Made by a program: the position numbers and the translations under genes. Below, in pieces: positions 10,666-23,100 of a DNA stretch of 64,000 nucleotides. The notes beneath the pieces are model-generated. The model worked only from the letters and a program-made list of their open reading frames with translations, did no database searches and was not told where the DNA came from. Each line of letters opens with the position of its first letter. The stretch's first letter is position 1. Source of the DNA: Psettodes erumei (Eukaryota; Chordata; Actinopteri; Pleuronectiformes; Psettodidae); assembly GCA_016785225.1 (NCBI GenBank), contig JAFBJZ010000663.1, positions 1-64,000 of the forward strand, given 5' to 3'.

Positions 10666-13600
10666 GGGGGGGGCATCTGCCTCGATTGGTTGGGCTGAAA
10701 GAGAAAGGGGAGAAAGAAGAAGGAGGGGTGAAGAGAAGAGAAGGACAGTGGGAGAGAGAGCAGGTGGGGGTGAGAAACCAGAAGCAATTGCAATGACAAT
10801 GACTCTAGTCATAATTTATTTACTGTGATGGGGGTGAAACTATTACAACTACTATTACCAACACCATCAAAAACTTATAAATGTAAACTGAGCAAACAGG
10901 TGGACTAAAAGAGAGGGTTCTGATGTCACATATGGGTTAGCTGCTTAAATGACAAATGACACGAGCTGTTCTGCAGATTTCAAATATTTTGAACATTTCA
11001 TCTGTTTTTTTTCTCACAGTGGACAGCTGTGCTTATTGGAGCTGTGACGGTGATGTCAGTGGTCGGAGTCGTCGTGTTCCTTCTCTACAGGAGATACAAG
11101 CGGTCAAGTCAGTGCCGTGCATCTGTAGCTAAACAGAATTTCAGAGTGTAAAGATGTGCAAAATATTGTTTATATATTATTAGGTTTTGGATCAGTTTCC
11201 AGTACCAATTGCAATTATTTTTTAAATGTTATGTTCATGCGAAAATAAAAGAAATCAATAGTGCGTTCATGCAGATGTACAGAGTGAGTGTGAGAAGCAC
11301 AGATGGGACGATTGTCGTCGGTCTCACAGAAGATGTGTGGTGTGTTTCAGAGGAGCAGGCCGGTGTTCCTCATTACCGTTTCAGGAAGAGAGACAAGGTG
11401 ATGTTCTACGGCCGGAAGATCATGAGAAAGGTCAGTTTCTTCTTCAGCGTCTCACCCACTGCTGCTGCCTGGCCTATTCCGAGGCGTCGACATCCCTGGC
11501 TTCACTTCTGACTCGCAGAGGCCTAAACATCAGTTTGTCTGAAAGATTAAATATCTTTAAATGGCTGTTTACTAATACCTTCCTGCTTTTCTAAATAGAT
11601 TTCTGATTCCTCAGACATTTTGAACCATCTGAATGGTTTTGATCTATTTCTCAAACTACAAATCTATTTCTCTGTCGAGGAAAAGATGGTAGCTGGAAAA
11701 GATTATTATGATTATTTGTATGAAATGAACCATAATTTCAGTGTTTCAAGTGTTATGATTCTCTCCATTATTTTATAAATTCATACAGATATGTTCATGC
11801 ACACACAATTTGCATGTGTATGTATAAACATATTACTATCAGAAATGGGTTGTTTGACCTCTGTAAAGCATCCCTGAAATAGAAACATGTCAAATCAGTA
11901 TCATTTTCTTGCAACTGCAGGTTCAGACATTGTCTTCCACTCCGGCCTCCAACTCAAACTCAGCCTCCCGACAGAGAGTGAGGAAAAGGACCAAAGTCCT
12001 GTCTATAGCTCGCAAGTGAGTCCCTTTTTTAAGTCTGGTTTGTAAACAGAAGATAAGCTTTGAGTCATTCAGACAGTTCATTCTTTACGCTGGGAGCAAA
12101 TGTTTGACCAAATAATCTCGACTCCAGGTGGACCTTGAGTCGAGATTATTTTTAAAGAAGATATAATGGTATATTCATACCAGGAAGCAGGACAGAGGAC
12201 ATTAAAAGCAAACCACCGCTATATGTTGGATCTAAATGATCAATAATGAAAAAAAGATTTGGTTTGGAGTAATTCAAAGCACCTTTTCAACACAGTCATT
12301 CAGCGGCTTCACCATTATTCCGAATTTCCAATAGATGTTTTTACAAAAAGTGCACGAAATACAATATGTATATGTTAAAGAATTATTATATTATTTAGTC
12401 AACTAGCATTTATAGTGGGCACTTTAATTGTATATGAGAGAATCTGTTTTTGCAGCTCAGAATTATGAGCTTGGTTCTCAAGAGGACTGTTCTACCATGT
12501 GAAGATAGAAAAACATTTACAGTACACATGCATTGTGTTAGGATCCTGCGGATCCGCAGGGAACCACCCACCCTGCAGCCCAAAGAGCCTCCTCCCTGTC
12601 TGCTGGAGGCTGACCTGACTGAGTTTGATGTGCAGAACTCCCATCTCCCCTCAGAGGTGCTGTACATGTTGAAAAATGTCAGGTGAGTCGAACCGTCTGC
12701 TCCTCATGAGCGGGAGCAGCATCTCTGTGCTGTCCCACAGCAGCATACGAACCCTATTAAGGATAAGTCGGTGAATGTGATTTCTCGAAATTCACATTCA
12801 GCATCCAGAGCTTTGTTTATAAAAGTTGTGTGTGCACAAAATGAGGCCTGGAAGATGCATATGCCAAAGTTGGGATTTATAAAAACAACCTTGATGGGAA
12901 AATGCACACACCTGCACAGGAACTCTGACCCAACACGTGTACGAACATTTTGGAGATTGGGGGAATGGGATTCAGAACTGAATCTGACACGCTTCATGTT
13001 CTATGGTGGGAATACCATGACCCTAAATTGCTCATTGTGTTACATGCTGGTCAATGTCATCATAAGCGGTCTAATGTGCGTGTGGGTGTTGTAACCAGGG
13101 TGCTCGGCCACTTCGAGAAGCCTCTCTTCCTGGAGCTGTGCCGTCACATGGTGCTGATTCAGCTGCACCAGGGAGAGCCGCTCTTCCGACCGGGCGACAC
13201 AGATGACAGCATTTACGTTGTGCAAGACGGCCGCCTGGAGCTGTGCATCCACGAGAGCGTAAGAGCGCGGGGGCTGACGGTCGTCTGGCGTGCGCTGGTG
13301 ATCGGTGTGGAGAGACAAGAGAGCTGTGTAGGAAATCATTTCTGTGCTGTGATTGTTGAACCGTTGTTGTTTCCAAACTGTAGGACGGTACAGATGCAGT
13401 GGTGAAAGACGTTTTACCAGGAGACAGTGTCCACAGTTTGCTGAGCATCCTGGACATCATTACTGTAAGTCTGATGTCACTCTCCTTCTGTTCTTTTGAC
13501 TTTGTGCACGATATGATGCATCCGCATTGTGCAGCGCGTCTGTAATTTAGGATAATTAGCAGAAATGAAGCGTTCCACTGACACACGGTGTACAGCCATG

Positions 13601-16600
13601 GCCAAAAGTTTTGAGAATGACACAAATATTAATTTTCACAAAGTCTACTGCCTCATTTTTTATGATGGCAATTTGCATGTACTCTAGAATGTTATGAAGA
13701 GTGATCAGATGAATTGCAATTAATTGCAAAGTCCCACTGTGCCATGAAAATGAACTTAATCCCCCCAAAAAACATTTCCACTGAATTTCAGTTCTGCCAC
13801 AGAAGGGCCAGCTGACATCATGTCAGTGATTCTCTCGTAAACACAGGTGAGAGTGTTGACAAGGACAAGGCTGGGCATCCCTCTGTCATGCTGATTGACT
13901 TAGAATAACAGACTGGAAGCTTTAAAAGGAGGGTGGTGCTTGAAATCATTGTTCTTCCTCTGTTACCCATGGTTACCTGCAAGGAAACACATGCAGTCAT
14001 CATTGCTTTATACAAAATGGGCTTTACAGGCAAGGATATTGCTGCTAGTAAGATTGCACCTAAATCAACCATTTATCGGATCATCAAGAACTTCAAGGAG
14101 AGAGGTTCAATTGTTGTGAAGAAGGCTTCAGGGTGCCCAAGAAAGTCCAGCAAACTCCAGGACCATCTCCTAAAGTTGATTCAGCTGCGGGATCGGGGCA
14201 CCACCAGTGCAGAGCTTGCTCAGGAATGGCAGCAGGCAGGTGTGAGTGCATCTGCACGCACAGTGAGGCAAAGACTTTTGGAGGATGGCCTGGTGTCAAG
14301 AAGGGCAACAAAGAAGCCACTTCTCTCCAGGAAAAACATCAGGGACAGGCTGATGTTCTGCAAAAGGTACATGAATTGGACTACTGAGGACTGGAGTAAA
14401 GTCATTTTCTCTGATGAATCCCCTTTCCGATTGTTTGGGGCTTCGGGAAAAAAGCTTGTCCAGAGAAGAAAAGGTGAGCGCTACCATCAGTCCTGTGTCA
14501 TGCCAACAGTAAAGCATCCTGAGACCATTCATGTGTGGGGTTGCTTCTCAGCCAAGGGACTGGGCTCACTCACAATTTTGCCTAAGAACACAGCCATGAA
14601 TAAAGAATGGTACCAAAACATCCTCTGAGAGCAACTTCTCCCAACCATCCAAGAACAGCTTGGTGACAAACAATGCCTTTTCCAGCATGATGGAGCACCT
14701 TGTCATAAGGCAAAAGTGATAACTACGTGGCTCGGGGAACAAAACATCAAAATTTTGGGTCCATGGCCAGGAAACTCCACAGACCTTAATCCCATTGAGA
14801 ACTTGTGGTCAATCCTCAAGAGGCGGGTGAACAAACAAAAACCCACAAATTCTGACAAACTCCAAGCATTGATTATGCAAGAATGGGCTGTCATCAGTCA
14901 GGATGTGGCCCAGAAGTTAATTGACAGCATGCCAGGGTGAATTGCAGAGGTCTTGAAAAAGAAGGGTCAACACTGCAAATACTGACTCTTTGCATAAACT
15001 TAATGTAATTGTCAATAAAAGCCTTTGACCCTTATGAAATGCTTGTAATTATACTTCAGTATATTATAGTAACATCTGACAAAAGACTAAAAACACTGAA
15101 GCAGCAAACTTTTTTAAAACCAATACTTGTGTCATTCTCAAAACTTTTGGCCATGGCTGTCTTATACAACTACCTCGGCCTGACCACAGAGCTCTTCAAT
15201 CCGGTACTTCTTCCTTCATGTACCTGTGCTCCTCGCTCTGTTGTCTGACATGATTGGATCACCTATACTTTCCTCTTGTGCATTTATCAGAGTTCAGCTG
15301 TCTTTAAGCCCGGTTAGCCTGTATATGCCACTGTATAGTTCAGATTTCCTGCTCCTGACTGGGCTGCGGACCTCAATTAGTTGATAAATAATTTAGTCAG
15401 TGAAAAATGAAAAAAACACCCATCAAACCGTTGCAGAACTTCAGATGACTTGATTTCGTCTGACCAGTTTACTGTCACTCCTGACCAAGAAAAGCTGCAG
15501 AAGCTGCAGATCCTCCTCATATCTGAACAACTGCAACCTGCAAATGTTTGGGATTTTTGCTTAAGCAATGGCTTATTATTGATTATCAGAATAGCTGTTG
15601 ATAATTGTTCAGTTGACCCATCCACAGAACTATGCCAGTTTGAATGTTCGGGCTTCTGAACGGACTTGTCGTCCCACTTGTCTTTGTTTGTCACACTGTC
15701 CCCTGCATCTGCCTGCGTGGTGGGACTTCCTAACATTCAACATTGAAGCTTCATAGCTTGAGACAATCCATTCAATTCAACATAATTATATTTTTCCAAT
15801 CCCTCCGTGCGGATGTATTGCAACTATGTGAAATTTCATCACAGAATATGAATATATAATTAACAACTCATCAGGTCAATGGAGCAATATTCTATATTTA
15901 GTTCGTGATGATTTTTTTGAACATATTGTTTGATGTGTGTGTTGCAGGAGAGCCAAGCCATCTCCTTGGTGTCGGTGGCCCATGTTCTGGGTGAGGCTCA
16001 TTCACACAGAGGCCTCCGCAGGCAGCCGTCTCACTCTGACGAGTTGGGCTCTGAAAAGGCCGACGCAGGTCACAAACAGCACTCTCTCTCAGGTTGGAGT
16101 AACGCGTGTGTGTAGTGACGGTCGTCTAAAGTTGTCTGTTTCCCCGGTGTATACTGTAACAGAAAAGTCCAGCGTCTCTGACATGTCCTCATCAAAATAC
16201 AAGAAATCTCGTTCTCTCTCCACCCCAACAGCTGTTACAGGTATACACAGTATCTTTTTTTCATACTTTCACATGAACACATTTTAGAGATTTTTATTTT
16301 TAGCCCTTTTCTTGTCTCAATAAGACATTTGCAATTCAACAAACTACACTAAATAGACAAAAAGTACTGGGCCACACGTCTTAATCATTGAATTCAGGTG
16401 TTTCATTAAGTCCATAAAGGCATGGTTGGATGAGTTCGGTGTGACAGAACCTTTGGGTTTGAACCAGAATGGACATCAGTGTCTGACCTCACAAATATTC
16501 CTTTGGATGAATTGACCCATGTGCATGTTAATGCCTCTGGACTTAGAGCGGGGTATCACAAAAGCTCATGTAGGTGGTCCATGACATTTGTTCATGTGGC

Positions 16601-19600
16601 GTATGTCAGCGCTGCATGCTATTAGCTTAGTTTATTACAGTTGAACAAAGTGTAATGTTTGTAAAAGGAAAAATAAGTAGGCATTACATTTTAAAACAAA
16701 CATGAAATCCAACTTTCTGTCAGTTCCGTGTGTGCCAATTTCAAGTCTTTTTGCAAATCATCAATAATAACTTTTACAAAACTACATCATCAGTAATTGC
16801 AAACTTCTGCCACCGATGTTCCTGCTAATAATCAGGCTCGTGCACAAGGCCTTGCTATGCAACGTTTATGCTCACCAAAATCAATTAATTCAACCAGCAA
16901 ACTTGAAATTAAGCCGATGAGCCAGTAAACGATTCCACCAGATATCTCAGTTGTAAAGAAACGTGAAAAAAGTAGTGTTGATGATTATTGTTGATGGTAC
17001 AAAACCCTCTGTGATTTTATTGATTTATGTGTGTGTGTGTCATGCAGGGGAAATGTCGGCCGCTCTCAACAGAGTTTATGAACGGTCTGCATCCACCAAA
17101 GAGGAGATGGCGCCTAACAGTCCTGTGAAGGTCTCTGATCAGAAGTGTCTTTCTTACACCGGGCTTGAATCCAGACAGGTCGGCTGTCGTGGACGGTTCA
17201 CTGAGCGTGGGAGTTCTGACAACCACTGTTCTTCCCCCATGTCTCATCATTAGCCACACTGCCCACTAATGAACAAGTTCAACTGCTTGCTCAAGGGAAA
17301 TGAAGCAGCGTCTATGATTGGAGACAGAATACATCTCTCTCTTTTCCCGTCACCACTGATTTAGTTTGTTTTAAGGATAAGGAGTTTTAAGGATCTGCCT
17401 TTTCAACTGAAATAAACAGATATTTTTTCAGGCTTACAGGAAGAGACAGCTGGATTTAAGCAGTGGTTGATGCTACATAGTGGATTTAGTGTGTTATTTT
17501 TGTACACTGCATGTGCACACACACAGACAGAGTGGGTGGTTTTTCTAACGGCCATCATGTGACTCTCTTTCTTTGCTTTTCTCAGTCTATTCTAAAGAAA
17601 AGTGTCACAATGCAGCACGCTCCATCTGCTGTTTACCAATACAGTGATGCCGGAGGAGGAAACGTTCATCATAATAAAGTCAACGCCATCTTCCAGGCTG
17701 CCAAGAAGGATCTGCTGCAGGTCATCCAAATACAGGTAGCTTCCAGTACACACTACATGTGTTCAACCACATGGGGAAAACCACAATTTAATTCTACATG
17801 TATTAAAATTTGAGTGTGACAGCAGCAGGGAAGATTAAACAGTAAAATGTTATAGATAAGTAGGTGTTGTATCCATGTTTGTGAGGCAGTTATCGCAAGA
17901 TGCTTGTCTCTCTGTGTCTTGAAATTGTTGTGATGTCCTCAGGACCACAGTCTGCTGGAGGGGAGGGTGAACCTTCGCCAGGTCAAAACTGGCTCTGTCG
18001 TGGCCCATCAGGGAGACCAGGTCAGTGTGTTGGGCCGCTCATTATGTTTTGTGTAATTATAAAATCAGTTAGAGTTTCACTAAGTAGGATATCATTGACA
18101 AGGAGTTGGTGTTGTGGAGCATAACTGTTCAAAATAAACACGATAGGAGACAAAGTCATGATGGTCATGATGGACATGATTGAATGTTACTGCCCTGCCT
18201 CAAAGGGAAGCAACATGAAGGAGGAAAAGTTTGTATAAACCAAATTTAGTAATGCAATGATTCCATCCATGTTTCCTTGGTGACATTCTCCTCTTGGTCT
18301 TTGTTGGCACATTGCTGCATTTATTGGTTCTGTACCAGCACCTGTAGCTCAGAGGAATAGTGTTCTGTGGGCAGGACTGTGTGCCTACAAACAAACAAAA
18401 ACACATACAATCAGATCATCGCTCCATAGAGCTACTAGGGATCAAAAACTCCAAAAAAAAGAATATACATATTTTGAACTCACAAAAGACAAAACCAGCC
18501 TTTGCTTGAGCTTCATCAAACTTTCATACTGATTAACTGACTCATTCTCCTCCACATTACTTCCAGGATGTGAGCGTGGCGTTTGTCATCTCAGGGCTGC
18601 TCCACGTTTACCAGCGTATGATCGACCGCGAGGAAGAGTCCCTGCTGTTCGTCGCCCACCCGGGTGAGATGGTGGGCCACCTGGCCGTCCTCACGGGGGA
18701 GCCCCTCATCTTCTCCGTCCGTGCTCACAGAGACTGCACCTTCCTCTCAATCTCCAAGGCTCACTTCTATGAGTAGGCTCGTGCACGCCAAATGTTTGGT
18801 TGTTCAGTTCAGTTCGGACGCAGACAAAACTCTCCCGTGTTTCCAACTTTGCAGGATAATGCGCGAGGAGCCCAGGGTGGTGTTGAATGTGGCTCACACA
18901 GTGGTGAAGAGGGTGTCACCGTTTGTCAGGCAGATCGACTTCGCCCTGGACTGGATGGCTGTGGAGGCGGGCCGTGCTGTCTACAGGTATCTACTCTGGA
19001 GCCACAGATGGGCTTCTTACTAACACAATCTATGCATTATCAATATGAACACCAGTTAATTTAATACATTTACTCTTTGGAAACAAGAACAGCAAAGAAA
19101 CTAGGACATAAAGAAGTCTGTTACAATCATGCTGGAAAAATGAGAGACTGTGAAAATTGTACAAAATCTATGAAAGAAAAAGAAAATATGAAATTAATAA
19201 AATCATATTTGCATGTAGGTGAACTGTCGTTGGATTTGGTTGTTTTCCTGAATGCTGATTATTGTTTCTAGACAAGGAGACAAGTCAGACAGCACCTTCA
19301 TCGTCCTCAGTGGCCGACTGCGCTCTGTCATCGCAAAGGATGATGGGAAGAAGGAGATGGCTGGAGAGTATGGTCGTGGGGACTTAATTGGTGTGGTGAG
19401 TGGCATGTGGGGTCCTGTATGGGTTTGGAACATAATTTTTTCAATTGAAAACAAAGGAAAGTAAATGTAAACACTTCTTTAAAAAAATAAAGGAATGAGG
19501 ACACATTTCCAGGAAGAGTCCGTTATGGTAGTTGCAGTATGACACCTGTTGTGTGGCCTGTTCAGGTGGAGGCCCTGACGCACATGAACCGAGCCACCAC

Positions 19601-20077
19601 CGTCCATGCTGTCAGAGACTCCGAGCTGGCCAAGCTGCCTGAGGGAGCTCTGAACTCAATCAAGAGGAGGTATCCTCAGGTGGTCACCAGGCTCATTCAC
19701 CTGCTGGGCCAGAAGATCCTGGGCAACATGCAGCAGATCAACGGACCTCTGGCCGGTACTCATATACTCCTTCTGTTAGTGTTTGTCAGGATGGGACTGA
19801 TTGAGTTACAAATCAAGTGACCATATGCAAGAAAGGACACCCAGTGCTGTATTTTAAATGATCATGGAGAGTACGTAGGAGATTATGTTGCCTGTGTGAT
19901 AAGAGAAACACCTTTTTCCCCCCGCAGCGCGCAGTCTGGCTCTCAACACCCCCACCAGTAAGTGGGATGCTGGGAATCCGGCCTCCAACCTGTCCACTGT
20001 GGCCATCCTGCCTGTGTCTGAGGAGGTCCCACTCACCTCCTTCACTCTGGAGCTGCAGCACGCGCTCAGTGGCATTG

Positions 20078-20162
<85 letters not shown>

Positions 20163-23100
20163 TACACACAGTAGTCTAAACAGGCTGCCTTCAGTGTGGC
20201 TTCTGTTGCAGATTGTGCTCAATATGAACATCACTAACTTTCATGCTGATATTCATAACAATATTAATGCTAATCTGTAGCCATAAAAGCAATAATCCAC
20301 ACAGATGCACTCACACACATACTGTAAATGTTTCTGGCATTAAAGGGCATCTCTAATTCTCTGTTTTGGATCCTCATAGAAGTCTCGCATAAGTCATTTC
20401 TTCTTTGTGACCCAAGTGAGCAGAATATATCATATTCATTATTAAAGGAAACTGAGGAGCTTGACCCAGCAGCAGGAGAAGATGTTTTTTCTCAATAAAA
20501 TGGTCCAGTCTTTATTTAATGCAAACTGTAAAAGTAAAGAAAGATCCAGAAGCACAAGTAACCTTTTCTTTTTTTATTTAAAGACTCATGGTGGAGCTAT
20601 GCTGGAATTACCCACTTCACTAAACTTTATGTCGAAAAAAGAAGATGAGAGTGACTTCTCTCATCCATAGTACAGACTGTAAAGTATATGATCCAAACAA
20701 ACACAACAAAACAAAAAAAGAGAATAACAAAATATTATTTGGGCATGTGATCCAGGCTGGAAGATGTACAGCCAGCCATGAGGCCTAACATGTAACAAAA
20801 ACTTCAAAACTGTGATGGCTGGTTTTACCTGAAAGCCTCTGTCGTGAAGGTCCACGGCTTTATGAAGAAAAGTAAAGGCCTGCAGTACTGACTGTGTACA
20901 CCTGCCGCATATCCAATCTTTGGTCAACACATTCTGTGTCTGTCCAATGGTTGCTTGATCTATTTCTATTTTTCTGAAGGTCCTACTCAACTCTTGACCA
21001 GTGACATCATCAAACAGCGACTAGGCTCTGCTGCTCTGGACAGGTAGACATTTGTTTAAGTAATTCAACCCTAGATAGATCAGCTTCTGATTTTTTTGAA
21101 GTTAAACTGAGATGTGCTCCTCCTCTAAAGCGTCCACGAGTACCGTCTGTCCAGCTGGCTCGGGCAGCAGGAGGACATCCATCGCATCGTCCTCTACCAG
21201 TCGGACTCTGGCCTCACGCCCTGGACCCAGCGCTGCATCCGTCAGGCGGACTGCATCATCATTGTGGGACTGGGTGAGCAGGAGCCCGCTCTGGGCGAGG
21301 TCAGTGTTGATGCTACATCTACACAGATACTGAGCTTTCATTTAGCAATCAGCTTCTACATCCCAATTCTTCTTTACTTGGTTTTCAGTTAAAATGAAGA
21401 ATTGGACAAAAGCTGTGAAAACAACGTTAAAAACATGCATTTAAAATCCTGCATTGTTTACATCCATAATTTAAAGTTTCGTTCCTCTTCATTACTGTGT
21501 TTCTCGGTGCATTACCGCCACCTGCTGACCAGTGAGATAACATGAAATCACACTCATGCACCTCAGTACATGGTCCTGTGGCGGGAATTCAGTTTCACAA
21601 GCGATGAGTTGATCACGTTTCTCCCAGTTTGCAGGACTCCAGCTCACCCATTTTCCTCTCCATCCTGCATCAGATGTTAAGAGTCCTTAGAAAAGGTTCA
21701 TTTTCACCTTTAATAGATTCTCTTCTTGATTATTTACTTCTCTAAGCTTTAACATGCGGTGAAATTTGTCTTCCCCTTACGTCTCCTCCTGATGTCACGC
21801 TGTCTGATTTAACCTTTCATCCTGATTTCATCTCCTTTTAAACATACCCAGGTTGGGGGTATGTAAGCTTACATTTTTTAAAAGTGGGAGCTCTCACCAT
21901 TCCTTCCTCTCCTCTATGAATTCTGGTTTTGTTCCCATCGCACTGCTGTGCTTCAAAGACACAACCTCCTTCTGCAGCGATACATTGGGCACTGTTTTAG
22001 AATACTTAGTACTTAATATTTCTGAGCCATGTTTTACCTACCTCTAGGTTTACATTAATAGATAATTGAAGATGTCATCTGACCTTTGCTTTAGTTTAAT
22101 TATGATATTTTCACCTCTGGAAGGATCTCAGATTGGCTGTTATTCATACGGCTCCATCCCTGTCATTAGTCATTAGTCATTAATCCACGGTGTCAACACC
22201 AGGGTCTTTATTAATTAGTGTTTGCATTCATGTTAATTCATTTTTCCTGACTAAACCTACTGTTAAAGGTGTTTACCATTATCCTGGAGTTGTATCTTGA
22301 ATCCACCTTGGCCAAGGTTTATCAAGTTAGATAATCTGATATTGATGTCAGTGTGGTGTGTGACCAGAACATACACAGGGTTCAGGTTGTTCAATTCCAG
22401 AGGAATACAAAGTTAAATTCTTGTGGTTTGGTGAAGTAACACTTTGATAGACTTCACTTTGACTTTGCCCGTGGCTGTTTCCCTACACTTGGACACTCTC
22501 TGCTTCCCCGACTTCAGCTGGAGCGGATGCTGGAGGGGAGCGCGGTTCGGGCTCAGAAGCAGCTGGTGCTGCTGCACAAGGAGGATGGCCCGCAGCCCAA
22601 AGGGACAGCCGAGTGGCTCAACATGCGGAGCTGGATCTCCAAACACCACCACCTGTCCTGCCCCCGCAGGGTGTTCTCCAGGAGGAGTCTACCTAAGCTG
22701 GTATTAACCTCACAGTTCACTCTTCAGCCTTTTATTTGCAGTTGCAGCCCAGTTTGCCAACGCTTGACGTTTGTTTGTGTGTGTGTGTGACTTTTTCAGA
22801 GAGAATTGTACCAGCGCGTGTTTGAAAAATGTCCAGATCGTCATTCGGACTTCTCCCGCCTGGCCAGGATCCTGACAGGAAACAGCATCGCCCTCGTGCT
22901 CGGTGGAGGGGGTGCCAGGTACTGCAACTGAATAAAATGACTGTGACTGTGAATGGTTGTTTGCCTCTATGTGTCAGCCCTGTGACAGACTGGTGACCGG
23001 TCCAGGGTGTACCCCACCCTCACCCGGTGTCAGCTGGGATGGGCACCGGCCCCTTGTGACCCTATCAGTGGTATAGCAAATGGATGGATGCATGTGGTGT

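Noticed and set aside
12700..13090. pnpla7 intron with repeat-like phrases (TTATAAAAGTTGTGTGTGCAC)
   Set aside because: It may be a non-autonomous DNA-transposon copy, but I could not find terminal repeats or a target duplication, so I did not annotate it as an element.
19813..20234. Cys-Val-rich open frames on the minus strand opposite pnpla7
   Set aside because: They are antisense shadows of the CA repeat and of pnpla7 exon 19928-20077.
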